DNA of 64,000 nt from Sporocytophaga sp. (GCA_024707265.1 JANQAB010000009.1:620001-684000), one strand, 5' to 3'; shown: positions 8,054-18,824, numbered from the stretch's first letter. The notes: a model not told the origin generated them from the sequence alone. Made by a program: numbers and translations.

Positions 8054-9445
8054 TCAGAAAACTTCAATCTTAAAGGTGTAACTGCCATTTTCAGTTTCTA
8101 TAGTTGCGAAAAGAAGGCCTTTCATTTGTGTCTGGATATTTGAAGCATCATCAAACGTCTCTTTTTGACCTAAACTGTTCGTCAATATCACTTGCTGAAC
8201 CGACATTGCATTATCTATTACAAAGCTTCCGTTTGACGGGTTGGGATATGGTTTGAATAAAGCCTTTTGTTCATTCTGTATGTTCGCTACTATCGAAATT
8301 TTAGACGGGTCCAGCTTTATCTTGCGAAAACCAAATTCATCTTTCAAAAGAAGATTATTATCAGAAGTTTTTGTATATCCGTAATCTGCATATGGAAGTG
8401 TGCTTACCTCATCATAATTTATTCGAAAATCTAGGTCTGGAGTGGCATCAGCTTTAAGTCTCATGATCTTAGAGACACAATCTGAATACGGACCCATATT
8501 TGGACATTCAGTAACTGTATACATCATTTGATTATCATCAAGAAAAACGGTGTTTTGAACAAATCTGACTTTTGATGATGTGGTATCTATTTCCAAATCA
8601 TGATAAGTAAGTTCAAGTACCCCATTATTGGCGAAGCTATCATCCATGCTTCCATCCGAATTGAGACGTATTTGTGTGATAGCGATGGAATTAGTGCTCC
8701 AGTTTTTTGTATAGGCTCCTCCAACCAGTATTTTGCCATCCTGCTGAAGATTCATGCTTAACTCTGGATTTACATAAGAGATCTCATAACTAACGGTTCC
8801 TCCATTGCCAAAGCTCTCATCATTACTTCCGTCAATATTTAGTCTGAAGAAAGTTATTTTATTCAGTTTAGGTTCTGCATCATAAGTCGTTCTCAGATCC
8901 ATTGCAGTTATACCGCAGACAATTTTTCCATCTGGTTGTATAGCTGCTGTATGAAGTTGTTCAATGTAGTTCTTATCCCGGGGAATTGTAACCAGACCAT
9001 TGCTGCCAAATCCCTGGTCTGCTAAACCATTTTGATTAAACCTTAATATGGTATGTTCATAATCTTGTGACGGCTTATTTTTCATTCCAAAAAGAACAAT
9101 TTTTTTATCTGATGTAACTAAGATTTGAGTGTAATAATCTGTTGAATCAGTTTCAATGATTCTTCTTGGTATAAAAGAATAGTCAGGGCTTCCGTCATTG
9201 GTCAGTCTGACCATGGTGAATCCATTTGCCCTATTGGAAGTGTCAACCCCTAATACTAAAAGCTTGTCTTCCTGATAGACTGCAGCTGCTTCGTCAAAGT
9301 CTTTTGTCAAAGTTAAATCATCGTATCGGAGAATTCCCTTTCTTCCAAAGGATTCATCAAGCCAGTTCTTTTGGGCAAATGTATCTGTACATAAGCTAAT
9401 GCTTAGAATGGCAACAGCATATAGTGGTCTTAATATCTTTTTCAT
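8054..9445 (-). CDS. Secreted delta-60-repeat protein with T9SS sorting domain
   Basis: 463 residues. Signal peptide 1-24 ending TFAQ. The body has at least four copies of the delta-60 repeat, recognised by LDESFGRKGIL, LADQGFGSNGLV, SNDESFGNGGTV and SMDDSFANNGVL, each followed by a strand pair with QPDGKI/QQDGKI, which together suggest a beta-propeller. Residues ~395-463 (PYPNPSNGSFVID ... GSYTFKIEVF) are a T9SS C-terminal sorting domain. The substrate or partner is unknown; such proteins are common secreted or surface proteins in Bacteroidota. Confidence 0.82.
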   Translation of the reverse strand: MKKILRPLYAVAILSISLCTDTFAQKNWLDESFGRKGILRYDDLTLTKDFDEAAAVYQEDKLLVLGVDTSNRANGFTMVRLTNDGSPDYSFIPRRIIETDSTDYYTQILVTSDKKIVLFGMKNKPSQDYEHTILRFNQNGLADQGFGSNGLVTIPRDKNYIEQLHTAAIQPDGKIVCGITAMDLRTTYDAEPKLNKITFFRLNIDGSNDESFGNGGTVSYEISYVNPELSMNLQQDGKILVGGAYTKNWSTNSIAITQIRLNSDGSMDDSFANNGVLELTYHDLEIDTTSSKVRFVQNTVFLDDNQMMYTVTECPNMGPYSDCVSKIMRLKADATPDLDFRINYDEVSTLPYADYGYTKTSDNNLLLKDEFGFRKIKLDPSKISIVANIQNEQKALFKPYPNPSNGSFVIDNAMSVQQVILTNSLGQKETFDDASNIQTQMKGLLFATIETENGSYTFKIEVF

Positions 9446-9688
9446 TTTTTGGTCAGATTAATTTTTGATCTTAATAATGGTCCCGTTTTCAGATGGCGCC
9501 CGCTGAAGTTCAGAACATGTTTAAATTTTTGCCGTTTGATTTTTATAATCTTGATTGGCAGTTCCTGAGACAAATGAATACTGCGAGATGTTACAGTGAA
9601 TGCAAAAAAATTATAAAAAAATTTATTGATGTATCAGCTTATAGAAGAGCTTTATGCTTTAAGATTATTAGATAATTATGATTTAAGA

Positions 9689-10657
9689 TTAATGTAAAGT
9701 CAAGACTTGATTTTTGAATAATCTGTATTTAATGTTCAACTCAAACTGTTTGCTAAAGCGCTCCATAGGGTCATACAAATATTGAAAATTTACAGGAGCA
9801 TAGATAAACTGAAATGTAAAATTTTCTCCTTGATAGCCAGCCATGATTCCAGGCATTACTCCCCAAATAATTTTTTTGTATTTAAAGTTTAAATTGAATA
9901 AAAGGGAAAGTTTTTTATATTAGCCTTTAACCTCAAAGTTTCTCACTCTCAGAAGCAATGTAGGCGTAAAGACGAACTGAGATTTATTGCTTCTTTTTAA
10001 AACGCAACCAGCCTGAAATAATGAGTAGGGAAATTGGTAATGAACTTCGTTATGCCTGCCTTTTAATTTATAAAAAACCTGACATGAATAGCCCAGGTAG
10101 TAATTTTTTGTGTTGAGTAAAATGCCAACGGTGTATTTGTATTTCTCCAGATTATAATTTGCTTCTGGGTACAGGTAAAGTTGACTAAACTTAGTATTTA
10201 TAGTCAGGTTAGAATATTCAAAACTGAAACCTGGAGCAAGGGTGTATTTGCCCCGAAAGGAAATTTTGGGAGAAATGGCAGCAAGGAAGTTATAACCATT
10301 CATAGAGGAGCTATAATATCCCGGAATATAATCTGCATTAAGAAAGTATCCATAATCATATCCTGCAGGTTCTATTGATTTCCCCATATATGCTGTCTGA
10401 AAACCAATACCCGTGGAGATTTTTTGGATAAAGTGATCATAAGAAACAGCGGTAGAATGCAAAGATTTTGTACCTATCTGAAATTCAGTTTTATTGGATT
10501 TGGGTTGTGTCCCGGCATATATTGATAACCGTCCTCCTCCTGTGAAGCCGGCATTGGCAGGGTTGTATTCCAATGGCAATGCAGTAATCTGGCTTTGTGC
10601 CTGCAAATTTTGAATGGAGCCACATATAAATGCAAAAGGTAAGAAGAAGGACTTCAT
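9689..10657 (-). CDS. PorP/SprF-type outer-membrane protein interrupted by an in-frame TAA
   Basis: The open frame runs 10657-9920 (245 residues) with a signal peptide (MKSFFLPFAFICGSIQNLQAQ) and the family start LEYNPANAGFTGGGRLSI. After the TAA at 9920-9922 the same frame stays open for 76 more codons to 9689 and ends in barrel-like strands (IIWGVMPGIMAGYQGENFTF, FELNIKYRL). With the stop read as sense the protein is 321 residues, the usual PorP/SprF length, so the stop truncates a normal beta-barrel. PorP/SprF proteins help anchor or secrete T9SS cargo at the outer membrane. It lies 4 bp downstream of the anti-sigma gene in the same operon. Whether the truncated form folds is doubtful; a sequencing error is also possible. 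Confidence 0.72.
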
Positions 10658-10661
10658 TGGT

Positions 10662-11456
10662 TTATTGCATTGTCTGATCTGATGGTACTATATATGGTTT
10701 GTTTCCATTCATGAGCTTCTCTTGTTCTTTCAAGTCTTGTGCTTTTCTTATTTCCCTCGCAACTTTCCTTCTTTGTGCAGGAGAAAGTTTAGCTTTTGTA
10801 ATGTTGCTTTTCCCAGGTTCTTTCTTTTCTGTATGATCCGCTGTGAGTGGGTTCGCAACAGGCTCCTTATTCTTATGTTCCCCTGTTACCTCATTGTTCA
10901 GTATAGGCAATAAATCGGCGGGCTCAAATATGGCTGAATCTGAAGAAACGGCAAAGTCTGGTACTTTTAAGTTATTCTCCTGAAGACTTTCAACTTTTTT
11001 AGTATTTAAAATTTCCAACTTTGGATTATTCGCTTTCACAATTGTGGGTTTTTCCAGTTGCCTCTTTTCAGAGATTATAGGGCTTTCAGATTGTCTTATC
11101 TGTTTATCTGTCTTAAATATCTGCTTTTGTTGATTTTGATTTTCTTCATTTTGTGATTTAAAATATAGAAATAGAATAAATGATAAAGCCGAAAGAACAG
11201 CCATGCATTTAAGTAAGGTTGAAAATTTCAGGTGAAAATAGTTAGTTTTCAATAGTTGCTGCGCTTCCGGCGGCAGAGGAGTTGCAGATAATTGTGGTAA
11301 ATAGGATTCTTCCCAGAAACTCAACTCTTCCCGATACTCAGGATTTTGCCTTATAAAGGCTTCGACTTTCAATTTTTCCGCATTAGTCAAAGTTCCTTCG
11401 CAGTATTCAAAAAGCCATTCTTCTATATTATCGTGAGTTATCTGTGTGCTATTCAT
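10662..11456 (-). CDS. Anti-sigma factor-like single-pass membrane protein
   Basis: 264 residues. Residues 1-60 (EEWLFEYCEGTLTNAEKLKVEAFIRQNPEYREELSFW, split here only for reading) form the helical cytoplasmic domain typical of Bacteroidota anti-sigma factors. One membrane helix follows at ~80-100 (LLKCMAVLSALSFILFLYF). The rest is a Lys/Glu/Asn-rich, low-complexity extracytoplasmic tail with RRKVAREIRKAQ near the end. The start overlaps the stop of the ECF sigma gene by 4 nt, which indicates translational coupling. Expected role: hold the partner sigma factor until an envelope signal arrives. Family-level call only. Confidence 0.72.
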   Translation of the reverse strand: MNSTQITHDNIEEWLFEYCEGTLTNAEKLKVEAFIRQNPEYREELSFWEESYLPQLSATPLPPEAQQLLKTNYFHLKFSTLLKCMAVLSALSFILFLYFKSQNEENQNQQKQIFKTDKQIRQSESPIISEKRQLEKPTIVKANNPKLEILNTKKVESLQENNLKVPDFAVSSDSAIFEPADLLPILNNEVTGEHKNKEPVANPLTADHTEKKEPGKSNITKAKLSPAQRRKVAREIRKAQDLKEQEKLMNGNKPYIVPSDQTMQ

Positions 11457-11941
11457 AACAACAGTTTAATTTCTTTAATGGAATTCTTTAACTTCTGTCT
11501 TCCTCGGAATAAGTATACTTTTACTTGGTCCATACTTAGTCCGGTTATTTTGCCTATTTCTTTGTAATCGTATCCTTCAAGGTCTTTTAGAATTATAATA
11601 GATCTTTGAATTGAAGGGAGTCCTTCCAAACATTTTTCGATGACTTCTTTGATTTCAAATTCTGAATTAATTGGAACCTGTGGTTCATGTAACCCACTTG
11701 GTTCTAGTGAGACAGACTTCTTTTCGCGCTTTATATGATTGACCATAGAATTGTGTGCGACAGAGAATAACCAGGGCTTTATTTTGTTTTCATCTATATT
11801 TTTCCGCTCTACCCACAATTTTGCAAAGCAATCCTGAACAATGTCCTTGGCTAGATCATTATCATCGGCACTCTTTGCAACATACCAGAACAGTCTGTTA
11901 TAATAGAGTTTTACAGCTTCGTTATATTTTTCTATTTTCAA
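11453..11941 (-). CDS. ECF RNA polymerase sigma factor (sigma-70 family)
   Basis: 162 residues. Region 2 is seen in LFWYVAKSADDNDLAKDIVQ and FAKLWVERKNI...WLFSVAHNSMVNHIKRE; region 4 in CLEGLPSIQRSIIILKDLEGYDYKEIGKITGLS and QVKVYLFRGRQKLKN with its helix-turn-helix. The upstream lipoprotein gene runs into it and the anti-sigma gene overlaps it by 4 nt. Likely directs RNA polymerase to an envelope- or secretion-related regulon, possibly its own operon with the PorP/SprF-like gene (inference from order). Confidence 0.88.
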   Translation of the reverse strand: MKIEKYNEAVKLYYNRLFWYVAKSADDNDLAKDIVQDCFAKLWVERKNIDENKIKPWLFSVAHNSMVNHIKREKKSVSLEPSGLHEPQVPINSEFEIKEVIEKCLEGLPSIQRSIIILKDLEGYDYKEIGKITGLSMDQVKVYLFRGRQKLKNSIKEIKLLL

Positions 11942-12037
11942 TTAATTGCAGCTAAAATTGAAATAAACAGCACCTGAGACAAATAAGCGGCTCTGAATGT
12001 TACAGCCAATACATTTTTTTTAAAGATTAAGAAATAA

Positions 12038-13176
12038 TTAAAAATGTATTTCTTCCGGTTTGAATTTATAGGCAGCGAGTTTACATTCATCGCCAATGGT
12101 GACTTTAGCCAGAAGCAAAAGAAAGCCATCTTGAGCAGGCAATAGTAATCTTCCTTCATCTTGGCTGGGGGGCCGATTATTTTTTGTCCGATGGGAATAA
12201 GGTCGGAATTGAATTTGACCACCAGAATATCGCGGGTCCCGTTTTCTTCTGTGGATCCTGCAATAAAAATTTCACCATTCATCTGCATAATAGCCTTAGG
12301 AAATTGATTGGCAGGCCTTTCATAGGTGTACTCTTTGATCTTTTTGCCATTAAGACTGGCTTTTGCAATAAAAAAATCTATTCCGGTCTCATCAAGTTGA
12401 TTCGAGCCACAAATAAATAAATCACCGGACTTGTTTGCTATAGTGCCATACCCTACTTGATTTCTGTCGTCAAATGAAGTATAGTTCAGGCTCCACTCAA
12501 AGTTGCATTGTAAATCTGATTTTATAAGTGAAATATTAGTAAAATTGCCATCTGTAAAATATCCTGTCCACAGTAGTTCAGAGTTTTGCGTTTGAAATAC
12601 TGATTGAATACCTTCCCGGAAATCTTGTATGATAAGGTCTTTAGGAGTTGTGCTATTCTTTAAATCGGTCTCGACAGAAATTACTTTTTTCCCTTTTTCG
12701 AGTGACGTTTCTCCAATTAAAAGATACGTTCCAGCTTTGGCAGTTTCGGTTATATAAATCAGCTTTGATAAATAAGAAACTTCTCCATATCCATGATTTT
12801 TAACTAACTGAAGCTGGTCATTAAACTCCCATATGAAAATGTTATTGTTGCTTGAGTTTATGGTTGTTCCGGCAACTATATAATTTCCATAGGCATTTTT
12901 AAAAATAGATTTAACTTCCTCTGGCTGTTCTGTTCCAAAAGAAGTTTCGCCCAATCTTTTCCCGTCTTTAGATATCTTTAATAAATATACATTTCCGTCT
13001 TTATTGTCTGCTGCAATTAAATAGGAATCATCCGGTAGCGGAAGGGAAACAATTTCTCCCTGACAACTTAAGGGAAGTTCAAAGAAGCGTTGAAATCCAG
13101 GAAAGCTAATTTCCTCTTTGTCTTTGTGACAGCTAACACAAAAAAGAACAAAAAGGAAACAAATTTTGATTTTCAT
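12038..13176 (-). CDS. Beta-propeller-like lipoprotein, frame broken at a G6 run (12167-12172)
   Basis: Signal peptide with lipobox (MKIKICFLFVLFCVSC, Cys16). The body has repeated strands such as DGNVYLLKISKDGKRL, GNYIVAGTTINSSNNN and GEIFIAGSTEENGTRDILVVKF, suggesting a propeller. The annotated-looking frame continues past IIGPP to 11938 with implausible, hydrophobic sequence; the -1 frame instead gives QDEGRLLLPAQDGFLLLLAKV and ends EEIHF at 12038. One more C in the coding-strand C6 run would join them into 379 residues. It lies upstream of the ECF sigma gene and may be the first gene of that operon. Function unknown. Confidence 0.7.
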
Positions 13177-13362
13177 ATTAACTAAGCGAAGATCATTATA
13201 ATTTTTTATTAATGAGCCAATAAATGGCTAATGAATTTAAAAATCAAAATTAAATTTTCGATAATCCATTTCATGTGAAAATCCAAGTAGCACTGGATAT
13301 AGAAGGTTTTAAAAAAATTATTCGCTGTTTCTCGTATAAGAAGGACTAATTCTAAAAGTTAT

Positions 13363-14141
13363 TTAAAAACACAATTCCAGATACTTCTCAACCGCCTTCA
13401 GCGTCTCTTCTCTTTTCTCAAACATACCCATATGGCCACATTCGGAGAAAAAATGAACTACACTATGCTTGGGAAGATAACATTGCTCCAGGCTTTTTTC
13501 CAATGGAACAGGTCCATCGTCTTTGCCGACGATAAATAGAACAGGTACTTCCGTTTTTTTCAATACATCTATTCTTTCTTTCCGGTCCCTCATTGCTTTG
13601 GTAGTTTCAATGATTGATTGCATAGAAGTATTTTTGGTCGTTTCAATCATCATCTGAATTTCTTCCTGCAGATTTTTTCTGTTCCTCATAAAAAAAGAGG
13701 TTCTACGAAGCTATCTGCAAAAGGAGCAACTCCATTTTTCTCAATAAATTGAATGGTCTTATTTCTGTTTTCCTTCTTCTCTGGGCTATCCTCAAAAGCT
13801 GTAGAATGAAACAAGCCCATTCCTTTCAGCATTTCGGGATATTTCTCAGCAAATGCCAGTGCTACATATCCTCCCAGTGAGTGGCCAATCAAAACACATT
13901 CTTTTATGGAAAGATCTTTTAATAGATTTCTGACTTCATTGGCAAAGTACTCCATACTTACAGGAGATGTATTCAAAGGACTCGCGCCAAATCCAGGCAG
14001 GTCTGGAGTGATAACATGATAATCGTTTTGGAAATGGTGTAAAAAGTCTTTCCAGAGAGATTTTTCTTCGCAGAAACCGTGTATAAAAACAACAGCAGGC
14101 CCGCGGCCTGCTGATTTATATTTTAAAGTTGAAATAGCCAT
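13363..14141 (-). CDS. Alpha/beta-fold hydrolase, frame broken at an A7 run (13690-13696)
   Basis: The first part (14141-13686, 151 residues) has VVFIHGFCEEKSLW (oxyanion region), PDLPGFGAS and the nucleophile elbow GHSLGG. The second (13689-13363, 108 residues) has PVLFIVGKDDGPVP (acid Asp) and SECGHMGMFE (catalytic His). With one more T in the coding-strand T7 run they join as EPLFFMRNRKN into 259 residues with a complete Ser-Asp-His triad, the usual length. As it stands the two halves overlap ATGA-style but would be inactive. Substrate unknown. It lies 17 bp downstream of dxs. Confidence 0.75.
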
Positions 14142-14158
14142 TTAATTTTTGTAATCCC

Positions 14159-16088
14159 TTATCCATGATGTATAATACCTGTTAAAGACCTGACAGCATC
14201 TATAATTCCTTCTGTACCATAGCCACATTCCTTGTAAAGCTGTGGCTGCTCACCATGCTCTATGATTTTATCTGGTATGCCCAGCCTCACTATTTTTGCT
14301 GAATAATTATTGTCCGCCATAAATTCAAGAACAGCGCTTCCGAATCCTCCCATCAGACAACCATCTTCAACTGTAATGATCTTTTTAAACTTCTTGAAGA
14401 TCTTGTGTAGAAGTTCTTCATCAAGTGGCTTGGCAAACCTCATATCATAATGAGCAGGAGTCAGCTCTTCATGATCAAGGATGTTGCATGCGTCTACTGC
14501 ATTATTGCCTATTGGCCCGAATGTTAGTATGGCAATATCTTCTCCCTCTCTTACGGTTCTGCCTTTGCCAATCTCGATTTTTTTCGAATGGAAGCCTCCA
14601 TTCAGGCATAACTCCCTGGCCTCTTGGATATCGAATCGTAAACGGTCCGTTTCCATCCAGTTGAGCTGTATACATGAGATTTCTCAATTCGCTTTCATTC
14701 ATTGGAGAAGAAACTACCATGTTTGGGATACATCTCATGAATGCGATATCGTAGGCTCCATGATGAGTCGGGCCATCGGCGCCTGCAACTCCTGCTCTGT
14801 CAAGACAGAAAACTACATGTAAATTCTGCAGACATACATCGTGAATGACTGAGTCATAAGCACGTTGCATGAAAGAAGAATATATATTGCAAAAAGGAAT
14901 GAGTCCTTGTGTGGCAAGCCCTGCTGAGAAAGTCACAGCATGCTGTTCTGCTATACCTACATCAAATGCCCTGTCAGGCATTTTGTCCATCATTACATTT
15001 AATGAAGAACCTGATGGCATAGCTGGGGTGATCCCCATAATTTTAGAGTTTTTTTCAGCCAGCTCAACTATAGTATGGCCAAAAACATCCTGAAATTTAG
15101 GTGCCTGAGGAGTAGCATAATGCTTGGTACTGATTTCTCCGGTAAGTTTATCAAACTTCCCGGGAGCGTGCCATTTTACCTGATCTTTTTCAGCAAGAGG
15201 AAATCCTTTTCCTTTAGTTGTAACACAGTGAAGGATTTTTGGTCCGGGAATATTTTTGAGATCGTTAAAGATATTTACAAGATGATCAATGTCATGACCG
15301 TCTACAGGTCCAAAATATCTTATTTTTAGCGATTCAAAAAGATTGCTGTTTTTTAACAAAGAAGATTTTAAAGCGGTCTCAATTTTGGATGCAATAGTTT
15401 GAGCGTTAGGCCCGAATTTGCTTATTTTGCCCAAAATATGCCATGCTTCATCTCTGAGTTTATTATAAGTCTGTGATGTGGTAATGTCTGTAAGATAATC
15501 TTTAAGCGCCCCAACATTTGGATCAATTGCCATGCAATTGTCATTAAGTACGATTAATAGATTGCTATTGGAAACGCCGGCATGGTTCATTGCTTCGAAT
15601 GCAAGCCCTGCGGTTAATGCTCCATCTCCGATCACTGCTATGTGCTGTTTGTCAGTCTCTTGTTTGTATTTAGAGCCGACAGCCATCCCGAGAGCTGCAG
15701 AAATAGAGGTGGAAGAGTGACCTACACCAAATGCATCATAAGGGCTTTCGCTTCTTTTCGGAAAACCGGAAATCCCTTTATAAAGTCTGTTTGTATGAAA
15801 AACATCCCTTCTTCCTGTGAGAATTTTATGGCCATAGGCCTGGTGTCCCACATCCCAGACAAGCTGATCTTTAGGTGTATTGAATACATAGTGGAGGGCA
15901 ACGGTAAGTTCTACTACGCCAAGCCCGGCAGCAAAATGTCCTCCATAAACAGAAACATTATCAACAATGAACTGTCTAAGTTCGGTACAAACCTGGTAAA
16001 GCTGCGTTTCATCCAGTTTTCTCAGATCTTCAGGAGAGTCGATCTGCCCCAATAATTTTCCCGGTTTTATTAACATGGCAAGTCCCAA
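14159..16088 (-). CDS. dxs: 1-deoxy-D-xylulose-5-phosphate synthase, frame broken at a T7 run (14578-14584)
   Basis: Joins pyruvate and glyceraldehyde-3-phosphate in the first step of the MEP isoprenoid pathway. The N-terminal part has VWDVGHQAYGHKILTGR, the thiamine-diphosphate motif GDGALTAG...NHAG...LNDN, and the transketolase-type pyrimidine domain with DVGIAEQHAVTFSAGLA and DRAGVAGADGPTHHG. The C-terminal domain is in the other frame (IEIGKGRTVREGEDIAIL ... VEDGCLMGGFGSAVLEF). Removing one base of the coding-strand A7 run gives LPFEKIEIGKGR and about 638 residues, the normal DXS length. An in-frame ATG at 16076 is an alternative start. Being normally essential, the gene is probably intact in the cell. 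Confidence 0.9.
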
Positions 16089-16354
16089 ACTAAAACAAAG
16101 ATAAAAGAATATATGTTTTCTTATGTAAAAAAAAGTAAAAATATGCCTCGGGCAAATTAACGCCTGATTGTTTAAGATATTATACTGATTTTTATTTTAA
16201 AAGGATTTTTTAAAATGGTTTGAAAGTTCAGAAGAACTAATTTACAATGCCCTTTGTTAAGGGTCAGTCACTTAGGGTTCAAGAGTCATGGTTTTATAAG
16301 ATGATAAATGAGGATTGATTTTGACGTTTGGAAGACTACAGTTAAATTTACTAA

Positions 16355-17116
16355 GTGAGCTTCGAAATTAAACTACCCCTCTTTACTGGTCCGTTCGACC
16401 TTTTGCTCTTTTTCATTGAGAGAGATGAGCTGGATATCTATGATATTCCTATTTCAAAAATAACCAATGACTTCCTTGAATACATCCACCGGCTGGAAGA
16501 GATGAATATTGAAGTTGCCAGTGAGTTCATCCTTGTTGCTGCAACCTTAATGAGAGTTAAGGCTAAAATGCTGCTGCCAAGGCCAGAAATTGATGAACAG
16601 GGTAATGAAGTCGATCCAAGGGAAGAACTTGTTGCTCATCTTCTTGAGTATAAAAAATACAAGAGTATTATCAACGACCTTGCGAATCTTGAAGAGGAAC
16701 GAATGGGCCTCGAGAAGAGAGGTAACATTGTAAAGGAGATAAAGCAACTTTCAGAAGTAAGTGATGTAGAATCAGAACTTCAGGACATTGACCTTTACAA
16801 GCTTCTCAAAGTTTATGAAAGGGTGTTAAGAAAATTCGAAGAAGAAAAGAATAAGCCTATTCACACAGTGGTGCAATATCCTTATACCATTGAAAATCAG
16901 AAAGAATATATTTTAACCAAGCTTAGTAATGTTGCAAGGTTATCTTTTGAAGATGTAATCTCAGAATACAGGACCAAAATAGCAATGGTATACAACTTCC
17001 TCGCCATTCTGGAGCTTTTGACACAAGGTTATCTGATGATATATGTAGGAGAAGGATTTAATAATTTCTGGGTAGAGAAGAGAAAGGCAGAGACGGAAGA
17101 AGCTATAGAGCTGTAA
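16355..17116 (+). CDS. scpA: Segregation and condensation protein A
   Basis: 253 residues from a GTG start (SFEIKLPLFTGPFDLLLFFIE). The N-terminal part DLLLFFIERDELDIYDIPI and EFILVAATLMRVKAKMLLP is the signature of the kleisin ScpA, which bridges SMC heads with ScpB; the C-terminal winged helix includes FLAILELLTQGYL. The length is normal. No scpB or smc gene is next to it. A 265-bp A/T-rich gap separates it from the divergent dxs. Confidence 0.9.
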   Translation: MSFEIKLPLFTGPFDLLLFFIERDELDIYDIPISKITNDFLEYIHRLEEMNIEVASEFILVAATLMRVKAKMLLPRPEIDEQGNEVDPREELVAHLLEYKKYKSIINDLANLEEERMGLEKRGNIVKEIKQLSEVSDVESELQDIDLYKLLKVYERVLRKFEEEKNKPIHTVVQYPYTIENQKEYILTKLSNVARLSFEDVISEYRTKIAMVYNFLAILELLTQGYLMIYVGEGFNNFWVEKRKAETEEAIEL

Positions 17117-17126
17117 GCACAAAGCT

Positions 17127-17185
17127 TAAGGCGAAGAGCTGAAAACAGAGAGCAATTTACTTTCTGCTTTCAGCTTTTTGCTTTT
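17127..17185. terminator. Probable bidirectional terminator between scpA and ndk
   Basis: GCTGAAAACAGAGAG pairs imperfectly with CTTTCTGCTTTCAGC (loop CAATTTA-like), flanked by A-rich sequence on the left and T-rich on the right between two converging genes. Confidence 0.5.
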
Positions 17186-17192
17186 CGCTTTA

Positions 17193-17612
17193 TTAAAATT
17201 GCTCTAATCCTGAGAAGAAAAAGTTTCCTTCTATAGCAGCATTCTCATCAGAGTCAGATCCGTGGATTGCGTTTGCTTCTATGGATTTAGCATACAATTT
17301 ACGGATAGTGCCATCCTCCGCATTTGCAGGATTTGTAGCACCGATTAGTTTACGGAAATCAGCCACTGCATTTTCTTTCTCAAGAATCATAGGTACGATA
17401 AATCCGCTTGACATGTACTTCTTAAGATCGTTGTAGAAAGGTCTTTCTTTGTGAACTTCATAAAACTGACCTGCACGCTCTTCAGAAAGTTTGAATTTTT
17501 TTAGAGCTACAATTCTGAATCCTGCTTCTTCGATCATCTTTAGAATTGCACCGGAGTTTCCTGCTGCTACTGCATCAGGTTTAATCATTGAAAAAGTTCT
17601 GTTACCAGCCAT
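17193..17612 (-). CDS. ndk: Nucleoside diphosphate kinase
   Basis: 139 residues. Transfers gamma-phosphate between nucleotides through a phospho-His. Visible motifs: RTFSMIKPDAVAAG at the start, ERPFYNDL, and the catalytic NAIHGSDSDENA with the active His. Full length and well conserved; monocistronic. Confidence 0.96.
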   Translation of the reverse strand: MAGNRTFSMIKPDAVAAGNSGAILKMIEEAGFRIVALKKFKLSEERAGQFYEVHKERPFYNDLKKYMSSGFIVPMILEKENAVADFRKLIGATNPANAEDGTIRKLYAKSIEANAIHGSDSDENAAIEGNFFFSGLEQF

Positions 17613-17789
17613 ATTTTTTGTTGTTAGGGTTACAATTTTCAGAGCGCAAAATTATACAGATTCCTGAAATATTGGTTTTTTTTTAAAAAATTCTCATTTT
17701 GCGCAGATTCTCTGATTTTTTATAATCAAAAGCTAGAGAATTTTGTTTAAGCATAATTAAATTCTACGGGCTATTCGTCCAAGAAATCA

Positions 17790-18824
17790 ATGCAGGATCT
17801 TGTATCTCTAAGGGAAATCCTAAGGACTCCAAAAAAAATTGTTATTACAACTCACGCAAAGCCTGATGCTGACGCATTAGGCTCTTCGCTTGCGATGTGG
17901 GCTTATCTCAAGAAAAAAGGTCATGATCCTAAAGTGATTACTCCAACAGATTATCCTACTTTCCTTAACTGGATGAATGGTAATGATGAGGTGATTGTGT
18001 ATGAGGAAAATGTTGATTTATCTACAAAGTTGGTAAATGAGGCTGAAGTTATTTTTTGTCTCGACTTTTCTGCTCTTGGGAGAATCAACGAGATGGCAGA
18101 ACTTGTAAAGAATGCCACTGCCACAAAAGTACTGATAGATCACCATCTTGAGCCCGAATATTTTGCCGATTTTGTTTTCTGGGATATCAAAGCTGCCGCT
18201 ACAGCTGTCCTTATCTATAAGCTTATTATCGGCTTGGGGGATAGAGAATACCTAGATACTTGTATAGGCGAATGCATATATGCAGGGATCATGACAGACA
18301 CGGGATCATTCAGGCATCCAAGCACGAATAAGGAAGTGCATATGATTATTGCAGAGCTGCTGAATCTTGCGGTGGATGTATCCAGAATTCACAGACTCAT
18401 TTATGATAACAATTCTGAGGCAAAACTAAGATTTTTGGGTTTTGCACTTTTGGAAAAGCTTGTGGTAGAAAGAGATTTGTATGCAGCATATATCGCTATT
18501 TCTGAAGCAGATTTGAAAAGATTTGATTCGCAGACTGGTGATACGGAAGGCTTGGTAAACTATGCGTTGTCCATTGATGGAGTGGTGATCGCCGCTGTTA
18601 TCATAGAACGACCAGACTCTGTAAAGCTATCTTTCAGATCTAAAGGTGATTTTTCCGTCAATGAATTTGCAAGAAGACATTATGAAGGAGGAGGCCATTT
18701 GAATGCAGCAGGAGGGAAATCAAATTTAAACCTTGAAGATACCGTAAAGAAATTTTTAGAGGTGCTTCCCGCTTATAAAGAACAATTGTATCAGAACTAT
18801 AAACTAGAAAAATCATTATGTTAA
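17790..18824 (+). CDS. DHH-family phosphoesterase (NrnA-like oligoribonuclease / pAp phosphatase)
   Basis: 344 residues. DHH domain: THAKPDADALGSSLAM (motif I), LDFSALGRI (II), VLIDHHLEP (III, the DHH) and IMTDTGSFRH (IV). The C-terminal DHHA1 domain ends in HYEGGGHLNAAGG, the GGGH substrate-binding motif. Related enzymes degrade nanoRNAs and 3',5'-pAp; which of these this one prefers cannot be told. The last 7 nt overlap the following FKBP gene, so the two are probably co-translated. Confidence 0.88.
   Translation: MQDLVSLREILRTPKKIVITTHAKPDADALGSSLAMWAYLKKKGHDPKVITPTDYPTFLNWMNGNDEVIVYEENVDLSTKLVNEAEVIFCLDFSALGRINEMAELVKNATATKVLIDHHLEPEYFADFVFWDIKAAATAVLIYKLIIGLGDREYLDTCIGECIYAGIMTDTGSFRHPSTNKEVHMIIAELLNLAVDVSRIHRLIYDNNSEAKLRFLGFALLEKLVVERDLYAAYIAISEADLKRFDSQTGDTEGLVNYALSIDGVVIAAVIIERPDSVKLSFRSKGDFSVNEFARRHYEGGGHLNAAGGKSNLNLEDTVKKFLEVLPAYKEQLYQNYKLEKSLC

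Noticed and set aside
9493..9675. 60-codon rightward frame between the delta-60 gene and the PorP/SprF-like gene
   Set aside because: No recognisable domain, no terminator or clear start signal, and A/T-rich composition that gives chance frames.
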